64,000 nt of DNA. It comes from Prostheceraeus crozeri (Eukaryota > Platyhelminthes > Polycladida > Euryleptidae). Where the stretch lies: contig CAJQUW010011615.1 of assembly GCA_907163375.1 (NCBI GenBank), positions 1 to 64,000 on the forward strand, in the 5' to 3' direction. Positions 22,692 through 31,632 of this stretch are shown here, piece after piece. The first letter of the stretch is position 1; each line of letters starts with the position of its first letter. The notes beneath the pieces are model-generated. The model did no database searches and was not told the DNA's origin. It saw nothing but the letters and a program-made list of their open reading frames with translations. The position numbers were made by a program, and so were the translations under genes.

Positions 22692-23290
22692 AGTAATGGG
22701 AAGAAGACCGTTCCAGGACACCGAAAAATTCAGAAAAATCGGTATTTTTAAAAACGACTAAATTTAAGAATTTTGGTCATTTTTTCAGGTTATGAAGACC
22801 TAAATTTCTGAATTTAGGCGTTTTTAAAAATACCCAATTTTTCAAAATCTCAAATTTGAGATTATGATTTTTTACCTTGATAATCATGACCGTTCCAGGA
22901 CATGGAAAAATTCAGAAAAATCGGTATTTTTAAAAACGCCTAAATTTAACAATTTTGGTAATTTTTTCAGGTTATGAAGCCCTAAATTTCTGAATTTAGG
23001 CGTTTTTAAAAATACCCAATTTTTCAAATTTTTCAAAATCTCAAATTTGTGATTATGACATTTTACACCCCCAAAATCATGACCGTTCCAGGACAACGAA
23101 AAATCATAAAAGTTAAGAATCTCAAATTTGAGATAATGAAATTTTACTCCCAAAATCATGACCGTTTCAGGACACCGAAAAAATCATAAAAGTTAAGAAT
23201 CTCAAATTTGTGATTATGATTATTTTCTTGCTCAAATCATGACCGTTCCAGGACACCGAAAAATCATAAAAGTTGGTAATTTTAGGAGTA
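22692..23290. repeat. Polinton left terminal inverted repeat
   Basis: About 600 bp built from units that each contain ACCGTTCCAGGACACCGAAAAAT or a close variant. I count five such boxes (about 22708, 22890, 23081, 23159, 23242). Between them alternate AAATTTGAGAT and CCTAAATTT stretches with internal dyad symmetry. Confidence 0.9.
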
Positions 23291-23556
23291 GTTAAAATAA
23301 CCCCAACTATCCCTAAATTTATGAATTTTTAATCATTTTTATGTCTAAACCAGGGTTAAGAACCTTCTAATTCATATTTAAAATAAGTCTAGGGGGAAAA
23401 ATATTTCTTTAAGAATGTAACACAATCTCTTACAATGTCTGTTATTGTTACTGCTTTGCACTTTGATGAACACTTAATTATAAGGAACAGCTGATACCCG
23501 CATTCCCGAATTCATGAACCATTGCATTACAGATCACACAGCTGTTACCCGCACTT
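23291..23556. other. Polinton subterminal region
   Basis: Non-coding stretch between the left terminal repeat and the first small ORF; nothing specific recognised. Confidence 0.5.
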
Positions 23557-23769
23557 ATGTCTTTCTCTTTCCTCCCACTTGCCAAATGTGCTGCCAGTTT
23601 TCCATCCGCGACCGCATTTGCTGCCAAAACCCTTTTGTTAGCCAGCTTGGCTCAGAAATTGTCAGCGATTCCATGGTTACTTGAACGCTATTGTTTTAGA
23701 AAGTTACAATTGACTCGTCAACGTTGTCATAGGGATTTCATTGATGCTTATAAACTATATCTCATTTAA
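23557..23769 (+). CDS. Polinton small ORF 1, unknown
   Basis: 70 codons, ATG start, open. The N-terminal half is hydrophobic and Ala/Leu-rich (SATAFAAKTLLLASLAQKL), the C-terminal half basic and aromatic. A membrane-active or membrane-anchored small protein is possible. First of three closely spaced plus-strand ORFs inside the left end of the Polinton. I do not recognise a family. Confidence 0.4.
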   Translation: MSFSFLPLAKCAASFPSATAFAAKTLLLASLAQKLSAIPWLLERYCFRKLQLTRQRCHRDFIDAYKLYLI

Positions 23770-23840
23770 CAAATTTTAAACTTATCTCAGTTCGTTTGAA
23801 AGAGAGTAATTGCGTAAAGCGTTGACTTTATCGCAATATC

Positions 23841-24062
23841 ATGGTTGGATCTATTGAACGCAGTCTTCGACTTCAAGTAAAACGTCAGAGAATAGAAGGA
23901 CTAACAAGACAAATCATACAGCTTCAATCAAGGAGCAATTTATTTCGTGATCATAACATTGGTGTCTTGTTTCAAAATCTTGGTGAAAGAAGAGTCGATT
24001 TTAGAATTGACAAAAAATACTACACCTTATTGAACAGAGACAGAAATTATTTTATAATATGA
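23841..24062 (+). CDS. Polinton small ORF 2, unknown basic protein
   Basis: 73 codons from ATG. Strongly basic, with a helical start (RSLRLQVKRQRIEGLTRQII) and a compact C-terminus. Its stop TGA overlaps the start codon of the next ORF by the sequence ATGA, as in tightly packed virus genomes. Function unknown. Confidence 0.45.
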   Translation: MVGSIERSLRLQVKRQRIEGLTRQIIQLQSRSNLFRDHNIGVLFQNLGERRVDFRIDKKYYTLLNRDRNYFII

Positions 24063-24238
24063 ATAGACAGTTATTAGAAGTGGAGGAAGAAAATATTATA
24101 CAGCAAACAAGTCAACCTATTAATATTGAAGTATTAAACCCACCAACATATGAACAAGTACAAGAACAAATGCGAATAGAAGAGCAACAACGGCAACAGC
24201 ATGCTCAAAGAGAAGAAGATAATCAACAACACCAATAG
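24059..24238 (+). CDS. Polinton small ORF 3 with a PPxY motif
   Basis: 59 codons starting at the ATG that overlaps the previous stop. Acidic, Gln/Glu-rich. Residues about 28-34 read NPPTYEQ, a PPxY motif of the type that recruits Nedd4-like WW-domain ubiquitin ligases and serves as a late domain in enveloped and some non-enveloped viruses; adenovirus pVI also carries a PPxY. The rest is a predicted helix of Gln/Glu/Arg. The role is inferred from the motif only. Confidence 0.45.
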   Translation: MNRQLLEVEEENIIQQTSQPINIEVLNPPTYEQVQEQMRIEEQQRQQHAQREEDNQQHQ

Positions 24239-24653
24239 TTGTAACGTTTAGATTGAAGTTTGACGCTTCGTGGGAATCTGCGATTCTTTATTCTTTTGTC
24301 CTGCAGGCTGATGTATTCCTTTTTGTTCTGATGAATAAAGATTTATCAACTGTCAACGTCGTTGTCACTTTTCAGTCTTCACGTAATTAACTAACAAAGA
24401 AAATGACAACTACACCTGAAAAGCAAGTAAGCAAGCAGTGATTCAAAAACTTTCTAAACTCAGCTTTTTCTAATTCATTTTGAGAAGTTCATGAAAAAAG
24501 GAAATCTGTAAAACAATGTAGATTAGAATAATTATAATATAATCATTTCAAATCGAATAAGTAGTAAGGAAAGTCATCATTATGAGACAGTTTTAAATCA
24601 ATACCCCCTTCTGACTTCTAGGGGTCCCTATATGAAATTTTTTTTATTATAAA

Positions 24654-25110
24654 ATGTCTGGCATTACCGAGTTCTTAAAATTATATGGAACACAAACAAC
24701 TACAAATTTCGACCTATAGAAAATCGCTAATCAATTGGGAATAAAGAATTTTCATGTCCTAATGAGAGACGAATTACAATTCCTAAAAAATAAGCCAACT
24801 GTAAATTTCGTAAAAATCTTCACACGTCAGATCAAAGAGGAGTACATTGGTCAGCAGGTAGTCTAATAAAAATGGTTCTAATTATTATTGTGACCGCCCA
24901 GAGGCTGAGAACTATTGGTTCGACTCATACGGACTTCCACCTACAAATGAAGTAAGAGAAGTACTTGGAAATGGAACTTATAATACGTTTCAAATTCAAA
25001 AACCAGGAACTATTTACTGTGGTCAATTATGTTTATATTTTTTGTACAAATTGCAAAAAGGAGTACCATTTCTAGATATTATGTTTGAATTAAATAAGGG
25101 AATTGAATAA
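24654..25110 (+). pseudogene. Polinton adenovirus-type cysteine protease (fossil)
   Basis: Plus-strand reading recovers the features of the Polinton/adenovirus maturation protease: an N-terminal helical piece with NFHVLMRDEL, a region where the catalytic His precedes Trp (GTHW-like), ENYWFDSYGLPP, and a C-terminal segment with the catalytic Cys in YCGQLCLYFLYKLQ. Length of about 150 residues fits. Such proteases mature capsid proteins. The gene is broken. It sits between the small-ORF cluster and the convergent integrase gene, a usual Polinton neighbourhood. Confidence 0.7.
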
Positions 25111-25225
25111 GGGAATTTAATTCCCGAAACGTTAGTTCCAATGATAATGAAAATGATAATTAAAAATCACTTCTTTGTAATTCGTTTTCATAAAATCGGC
25201 CTCTGATATCCTCATTATCTAAATC

Positions 25226-26437
25226 TTAAATTTCGTAAGTAATCACATAAGTTTGGTTTATTTTACAAACTTCAAATAATTCTTTAGTCCAATATCCAAC
25301 AAAGCCTTTTTCAAACATATTTTTATACTTAAATATTCGTACCCTATCTCCAATCTTAAATTTCGGCTTACGTTTCTGTAAATTCGGATTACTCTCATTC
25401 GAATAATTATTTTCGAATATTTTCTTTCGTATCAAATCAGGATCGTCAGAAGCATTCTTTGGAGTTTCTTCAATACCTGAATGAACTTTATTATTGTACT
25501 GATCTACAATTCCTGGTAATATCTTCAACCATTTCTGATTACCTTGTTCTGTAAATGTCTTGAAGATCTTACCTTTTAATGATCTATTAAATCGCTCTAT
25601 TACTACAGCCTTTCCAGCATTTTCTGTGGAATAAACTAAATCGAATAGTGGCTTAACACTTCTATTGTAAAACTCAGACCATTTTTCAACAAACAATTTC
25701 TTTGGCTTTCTATTACTTTCCTTAAAGATTTCTTCAAACGCATATTTAACTGACAGACCACTTTTGTTCTTTACAGGCTTTGCCCAAGCGTATCGTGTAT
25801 ATAAATCTATAACGGTCAATGCGTATTTATAATCAGAATCATATTTGATTAGAAGCATATTGATTAGATCACCACTCCAAATATCATCTTTATTAAATAC
25901 TTTTACTTTCAATAGATATTTAGGCTTTCTGTATTCCCTATGAATTTCGGACGCGTAGGTTTCATCTATCTCCTGGCCAAAAAGCATTTTTGCTTGTAAA
26001 GCTTCCTTAACAAACATTCTTTCAATTTTTTCTCTAAATGTAGGATTTTGAATACTATCTAATTCTTCTATCATTTTCCTATCAGCTACATGACGAGAAC
26101 TTAGGTCATGATTTCGATAAGCTAAACCGTGTCTATAAGCTGCTGGATCAACTCTGTTTATTGGTTCTTCACCTGGTTTTGGATTATTATTCTCATCTAG
26201 TCTTATATCTAATCGAGTTCCTGTGCCGGTATATGAATGACCAGGAAGATGTTTTTCTTTTGAATATTTACTCCAAATAAATCCAAGAAAGTTTTCTTAT
26301 GTTTTTTGTATGTCACCTCCAGTGTGCAGCCGACCGCTATGCTGACAATTTGAGGTTTTGTGCACTTTGAAGAGATAATTCAATAAATCTAAATTAGAAA
26401 TTTTTAATTTAATTAAATTTTCGGAATTTGTGGAATT
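25226..26437 (-). pseudogene. Polinton PLA2-like segment plus retroviral-type integrase (fossil)
   Basis: The 282-codon open part (26074-25226) is an integrase core: DDIWSGDLINM, YKYALTVIDLYTRYAWAKPV, SEFYN, NAGKAVVIERFNRSLK, HSGIEETP, then a chromodomain-like C-terminal segment (FKIGDRVRIFKY). Immediately upstream in the same direction (about 26276-26076) is a segment with SYTGTGTRLD and DPAAYRH...AY, the calcium-loop and HD..Y signatures of the parvovirus-type phospholipase A2 domain. Integrase makes the 6-bp staggered insertion; the PLA2-like part in other viruses helps endosome escape. The whole stretch is broken. Confidence 0.82.
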
Positions 26438-26511
26438 CATTTAAAATAAAATAAATGTTTTACCGAATCATACTAGGACTTAGATATATTCCAGAACCAT
26501 CTTTAGTTTCT

Positions 26512-26515
26512 TTAA
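26512..26515. repeat. piggyBac left TTAA
   Basis: Target TTAA; the second copy is at 27716-27719. Confidence 0.9.
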
Positions 26516-27715
26516 CCTGTTAAGCCCCAGTTTTGTATTTGCTACACCGCCTCAACTGCCAATGACGGGCGCTGCCCGTCATAGCTTCCATGACTTCAAC
26601 TGACCAAAAAAGAAGTGAGCTACATGTCGCTAACTGACAATGACGGGCACTGCCCGTCATGGTAAATTTTATGTTTACATTGCTCTAAATATTGTATTTC
26701 AATGATTGACTAAAAATAGGCACTTATTCTTTGAAATATTGAATCAAGTTGTCAATACACGCGTTTGCCAGTATCAACTTTCTAGTTTTTAAAGTGCGAA
26801 TTCTTTATTGTACATTACTTATTTTCTGAGATATCAAAGGGCAAGTAAAATTTCATAACCTTCTGTAGCAAAAAGCAAAAACGAACACAAATAAAAACGT
26901 ATGTTCATTTCGTATAACCAAAAACAAGAAACAACTCAGCAACAGCTATCCACTTGTATTAAGAGTGAAATTTTCCAAAACATGGGTTCACACAAAGTCC
27001 CGGGGTTGAAGGGCATTCTGGAAAAATGAAAACTGTTTCCTTTCTCACTCCTTTCTGGAAGCAGACTTGCCGCAGTAATCGCAGAGAACCTACATGATCG
27101 ACGCATGAATAAATCATCAAGGTCATGCCTGCGAATTCAAATACATTTTAGACATAGAAATTCATAGCATAGCGCGAGTTGTGGCTGTGTGTTCATGATT
27201 CAAGTAGGTCGCTCTGTTTTGTATATAGTGTGATTCTGCTTAATGTAGATATCTATCAGGAGTCTTATCTAAAATTTTAGTCTTCTTCAGTCTAAAGATA
27301 ATATCCGTTTAAATATGTTAAAAGTTTGTTCATATTTGTTTCACCAACATTCGGTCATTCATGGCTTCCCTATATTGTAAGAAAGAATACCTCCGGTCTT
27401 TCAGGAATGAGCTTATTATGCACACCACCAGTTCAGTCTTCCTTATCCAATTACAAATATTGAAGCATTTTGATATTGGTCATTTTATAAATTCATTTTC
27501 ACTACAGAATCAATGAAATTATGAAACGATTTCACAACTGAAATAATTTTGTAGGAAAAACAGAAATAGCTGGGCAGATGAGACAATGCTGATCATGACG
27601 GGCAGTGCCCGTCATTGGCAGTTATGGTCATGTACAGAATCAGAAACCAGTCAGTTGTAGAAACTATCTCATGACGGGCAGTGCCCGCCATTGGGACTCA
27701 ACAGGTTAATTTCTA
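26516..27715. mobile_element. Non-autonomous piggyBac-type element
   Basis: 1200 bp, ends CCTGTTAAGCCCCAGT and (reverse complement) CCTGTTGAGTCCCAATG, flanked by TTAA on both sides: the piggyBac signature. No transposase ORF. Four copies of the interrupted palindrome TGACGGGC-NNN-GCCCGTCA lie near the ends: 26563-26581, 26641-26659, 27596-27614 and about 27672-27690. Two sit within 145 bp of each terminus. Composition is distinctly less AT-rich than the Polinton around it. It interrupts a Polinton gene and so is the youngest member of the nest. Confidence 0.9.
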
Positions 27716-27719
27716 TTAA
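27716..27719. repeat. piggyBac right TTAA
   Basis: Right copy of the TTAA target. Confidence 0.9.
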
Positions 27720-28246
27720 ATCATCAACATTATGTAGAATGTTTTTGAGAACTCGTTTTCCTTCATTAACTAAATTTAATTTACTAATAAAATTATCTAC
27801 TATTCCTTCTCCCCTAGCAACTTTCTCTAACTCTCTATTATGACGTTTTTATTCTTCTAATGCTGCCTTCTCTGATTTATTTTTATTTACTGCCTGGACA
27901 ATACCAGCTGTCCCGCCACCAACACTTCCTGCTGCTGCTATGCCACCGATTATTAGTTGAATTAATGGGAGAATTCCACCATTCTTTTCTTCTTGTAATT
28001 TAACATTCTCTATCATTGGTTTACTTATGTAATATTTCTTTTTGCTTATTGTAATAGTTTTAGGTGTATTTTTGTCAACAATGCTACGTAATTTTAATTC
28101 AACAGTTTTATTTTTATTATTACTTTTTGCTTGCGAGATTTTTAACAAAAAATTTTAAGTTATCAAAAATTTTAATCTAAGAATTTTTTATAAAAAAAAT
28201 TTAATCTATTCTAGTTATGAAAAAATTTTAAGTTACAAAAAAATGA

Positions 28247-29578
28247 TTAATTAATCCTAGCCATCTTCCCATTAAGAACTTCAATAGAATATTTTACATC
28301 TTCTAGCAATAAACCATAAGCCATCAATGAAGTTGTGGAATCTTTCTTTTCAATATTAATTGTTACATCACGACCATTTTTAATAAAATCTTCTGATTGT
28401 GCACTTAAATCGAAACAGAAAACAGGATATAAATGTCTCCAATCTCCAGGAGTTAATTGTGGTTCAACTCCAAATTCTAAACAAAGATTTCGATAAGAAT
28501 CATATCCTTCCATAAATTGATTATTGGTATCATCGAATCTTAATGGATCAATTGGATATCGAGTTTGATTTAATGAAACTTGTAAACTTCGGATTGTATT
28601 AATATGAAAAAGATTGTTGTTCTTATCAAAACGTGGAGAATTATTTCTTTGAAATGTTAGTAATAAATATCTTGGAGTATTCGATGTTCTAGTAAAATGC
28701 CAGCTAAATCTTTGTTCGGAAAAAGTTACTGAACTAGCATTACGCTTTAGAAAATTTACTGGAATTGGTTTGTCGGTATTTAATCTTTTTGCAATAGCTG
28801 TTTCAACCTCTAAACTAGGAGAAATATGTTCTATCCACCATTTAAGTCTATCAATTTTTAATTATGCTTTTTCCAGTCTTACCATAAAAGATTAATTCAT
28901 TATTTGCTGTGCGATGAATTATTAATTTAAATTTCAATTGATATGATATTTTATCATAATCTAAATATCCGAATAATGGAGACAATGACAAATTTACTTT
29001 CTGTTTACTTTTCTTGTTAAATTCACGTCTTTCTTTATAGGCAGTATTGTTTGTTTTATTTAAATGATTTGCAATATTTTCTACATCTTTCGCAATTCCT
29101 GCTGCATCTGTTCCAGTGTGAGTTAAATCATCAACAATTATAACATCATTAGTATCAGGAAACCAACCTTCGATTTTATGCTTTTTATTATTTTCACCAA
29201 TTGTTACAAATCTAAGCATTGTATCAATTACACCTGGAGAATAACTTATTGTTTCTATATTTTGAGTTGCAACATCTAAACGCATTTGTGTAAAAAATCT
29301 TGGAAAGAAATTATTCTCTAATGCAATATTATCGGTATCTGGTAATGGTGTTGTAAAATTGGTATCACTATATAAAGAATATTCACAGTGTAAAAAGGAA
29401 CCAGGTAGATATATATAACTTTGCTGATTATCAACTTCAAAGATTAAATCTCCTCCAGTATTTACTCTACTGGAAGATCCGGGATTCATAGCAATTCTTA
29501 TATAGTCATTCTTTTTTGATTGTAACTGACGAACGGAGGATCGCCTAATCTAAATTTATTTTCGATAAGAGAAGACAT
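28247..29578 (-). pseudogene. Polinton major capsid protein (fossil)
   Basis: Minus-strand coding-like region starting near 29578 (MSSLIENKFRLGDPP). The 212-codon open part (29489-28851) has SSRVNTGGDLIFEVDNQQSY, NNFFPRFFTQMRLDVATQ, GWFPDTNDVIIVDD and LFGYLDYDKISYQLKFKLII. The 88-codon open part (28513-28247) has GDWRHLYPVFCFDLSAQSE and ends GKMARIN. These match the style and order of the Polinton double jelly-roll major capsid protein, which builds the icosahedral shell. The total of about 440 residues is typical. Broken. Confidence 0.82.
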
Positions 29579-29730
29579 TTTTATAAAAAATAATTTGACT
29601 TTTTTTGTTTTTCTCACACACAGAAAAAATTTTACTAACAAAATTTAATTAAAAAAATTTTACTAAAAAAAATTTTACTAAAAAATTTTACTAAAAAAAT
29701 TTTACTAAAAAAATTTACTAAAATATAATT
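29579..29730. other. Repetitive AT spacer between Polinton genes
   Basis: Repeats of AAAAAAATTTTACT five to six times at about 29640-29720, upstream of the capsid gene on the minus strand. Possibly promoter-proximal or simple slippage repeats. Confidence 0.5.
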
Positions 29731-30204
29731 TTAGAATTTTGCTAAACCAGCTCCGCTGTTCACACCATTACCTCTTATTTCTTCAATTAAACGAACCGTA
29801 GGTTCTATGGCTACGCCTGATTTCTTCTCATGTTTACTCTCAGACCCTGCAGCTATGTTAGCAATTTTGTTTTTTGTTTCCTCTGAAAGTTTTTTTAATT
29901 TTTTTAGTTCTTCAGAATCATTCTTAAGTTTACGAGTAGTTTCTAGTTGTTTTAATTCGTTTTGAGACTTAACAGCATTTGATATTGCACTAGCTGTACT
30001 ACCTATAGCAGCTGCTCCTTTTGCAGCAGATGTAATCAAATCTTTACTATTTTTTGTCAAGTTAACGATACTTCCTATGGCAGAAAATATACCATCTCCT
30101 TCTTTTTGAATTGTTTCTACACTGTCATAATGGTAAACAGATTTCATAGATGGTTCATGCGCTATTTTATTATTTGAAGCAAAATGTTTAAGAATTATAG
30201 GCAT
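29731..30204 (-). CDS. Polinton capsid-associated candidate, unknown
   Basis: 157 codons, open, ATG start. Residues about 35-85 are an Ala/Gly/Ser-rich amphipathic segment (SAIGSIVNLTKNS, SAAKGAAAIGSTASAISNA), followed by a charged coiled-coil-like helix (KKLKKLSEETKNKI) and a Gly-rich end. Its place next to the major capsid gene and the amphipathic helix are reminiscent of a membrane-lytic minor protein (pVI-like). I cannot assign a family with confidence. Confidence 0.5.
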   Translation of the reverse strand: MPIILKHFASNNKIAHEPSMKSVYHYDSVETIQKEGDGIFSAIGSIVNLTKNSKDLITSAAKGAAAIGSTASAISNAVKSQNELKQLETTRKLKNDSEELKKLKKLSEETKNKIANIAAGSESKHEKKSGVAIEPTVRLIEEIRGNGVNSGAGLAKF

Positions 30205-30262
30205 TTTTTAGGATTAAATTTGACTTTTGGGAAAATATTTACGTTAAGATTTACGTGCGTCA

Positions 30263-30778
30263 TCAAGCTTTACGTGTGTGAATGTCCAACAACTTCGAGA
30301 TAACTTTATTAATTTTCCGTTGCACGTTATCTATTGCGTCAAGCAGCGTGTGATGCACTTTAATTTCTTTTCTATTAACTTGCATTTTCTGCTGATTCAT
30401 CTTCAACGCCGTTTTAACAGCATTCAATTGAACTTTAAGAACATCTAATTGTTTTTTAACAGCATCTAACTGTTCTTTATTTCCTTTACAGTTTTCTTGC
30501 AAATTCTTCTTTAATTCATTTTCTGAATTGATTTTAAGAGTTTTCATTTTATCAACTTTTTGATTAAGTGAGTTTACTTCATTTATTATTCTATTCATCT
30601 TTTTCATTTGTTGAGTAATTTCAGAACTCAATTCATCAACAGTTTTTTGGAATGTAGTTTGTAACTGCTTTAAACTTTTTTTAATTCTTTCAGGAAGTTT
30701 TTCTAATTCACCTTCTAATTGTTCTTTCAATAATTTTATCTGATGTTTATTTTTAATGACTGCAGATTTTAAATTCAT
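30263..30778 (-). CDS. Polinton coiled-coil protein, unknown
   Basis: 171 codons, open, almost entirely heptad-patterned Leu/Lys/Glu/Asn helix (KQLQTTFQKTVDELSSEI, QLDAVKKQLDVLKVQLNAV). Likely an elongated trimer or dimer. It lies between the amphipathic protein and the fibre-like ORF, all in one direction, so a stalk or scaffold function is a reasonable inference. No catalytic motif. Confidence 0.5.
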   Translation of the reverse strand: MNLKSAVIKNKHQIKLLKEQLEGELEKLPERIKKSLKQLQTTFQKTVDELSSEITQQMKKMNRIINEVNSLNQKVDKMKTLKINSENELKKNLQENCKGNKEQLDAVKKQLDVLKVQLNAVKTALKMNQQKMQVNRKEIKVHHTLLDAIDNVQRKINKVISKLLDIHTRKA

Positions 30779-30870
30779 AGAAAGTAATATTAAAATTTTT
30801 GATTGTTCTGAAATTTTTTTAAAAAGTTTTGCTATATCTGCTTCTAGCTCTCTATCCTTTTTATCAAGTT

Positions 30871-31146
30871 TTAATAATTTTCGTTTAATGATTTGTCATT
30901 AAGTTTAAGCAACTTTAATTCATTCATCAGTGGAACCAAAACATCGTTTATATATTTTTCTTTTAAGTCATTGATTTTTGTATCAACATATTGTTTATTT
31001 GTTATCTCTGTATTTTGTTGCGGAAGAATAGAAAGATGCAATGAACCAGATAAAACGTCTCCAGCTTTCATGATATAATTTTCTATTTCTATTTCTGATT
31101 CACGATTACTTGGGATATATGCACCTCCACCAACACTTGGTAACAT
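30871..31146 (-). CDS. Polinton fibre-like protein candidate
   Basis: 91 codons, ATG start, open. Residues about 25-60 read MKAGDVLSGSLHLSI...TEITNKQYVDTKI. The pattern GDxLSGxLxL followed by NKxYVDxK is the repeat found in phage and virus tail-fibre and short-fibre proteins. A coiled coil follows. It is adjacent to the long coiled-coil ORF upstream of the capsid genes. This suggests a spike or fibre role, inferred from the motif alone. Confidence 0.5.
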   Translation of the reverse strand: MLPSVGGGAYIPSNRESEIEIENYIMKAGDVLSGSLHLSILPQQNTEITNKQYVDTKINDLKEKYINDVLVPLMNELKLLKLNDKSLNENY

Positions 31147-31213
31147 TATTTTTTAACAATAAAAAAGTAATTTTTTCTAAAAAGTAATTTTTGTCACATA
31201 AAAATAAAAATAA

Positions 31214-31632
31214 ATGGAAAAATCAAATTTAGAAATATTATATTCGCCCGTATCATCCTGTTCTTCTTATTCGACGAGATCATCGGGATTTGAAAATAAA
31301 TGTTTTGATACTGTTACTAATCCATGTATAGATGTAAATATTTTATTTGAATTACAAGCTGAAATATTTAAAGAACAAACTAAAGGTTTACCTTCTATCG
31401 AAACCAATTATTGTACAGTCTGTTTCAATTTACTTCTCACACCACATATTTTTGCAGATTCATGCAAGTTATAGTATCTAAACTATTCCTGGAAGTTTGA
31501 GGCGCTATTATAGTGTTTTATGTCGACAGACAAGTAAAAAAAGAACGGAAATTAACTCATGTTATGAAATAAAATGCTGCTACAAAAATGAAAAATGAAA
31601 AAATAAGACGTCGTAGAATTCAAGCTAAAACC
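31214..31632 (+). pseudogene. Polinton plus-strand gene, first part, unknown
   Basis: Begins 68 bp from the divergent fibre-like gene, so the intergenic spacer 31147-31213 probably holds a two-way promoter. The first 86 codons (MEKSNLEILYSPVSS...) are open and contain a CxxC near the end (NYCTVCFNLLLTP). The region runs up to the intron-like segment at 31633. Family not recognised. Fossil. Confidence 0.4.

Larger units (their letters stand above)
26460..28148 (-). pseudogene. Polinton small membrane-type protein, split by a piggyBac element
   Basis: The upstream part (28148-27849) has a basic start (TITISKKKYYISK) then GGILPLIQLIIGGIAAAGS, a glycine-rich hydrophobic segment like those of capsid-associated membrane-active peptides. 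Further coding-like sequence in the same direction follows to 27720. It resumes beyond the piggyBac insertion to about 26460. A role in virion assembly or membrane breach is inferred from the hydrophobic segment and the position beside the major capsid gene. Fossil. Confidence 0.55.

Noticed and set aside
22884-23159. 91-codon minus-strand frame in the left Polinton TIR
   Set aside because: It is a translation of the terminal repeat modules (FLKTPKFRNLG-type repetition) and the right TIR does not keep it.
26563-27690. CRISPR-like array from the TGACGGGC palindromes
   Set aside because: Only four copies, irregular spacing, symmetric about the piggyBac element ends; eukaryotic context.
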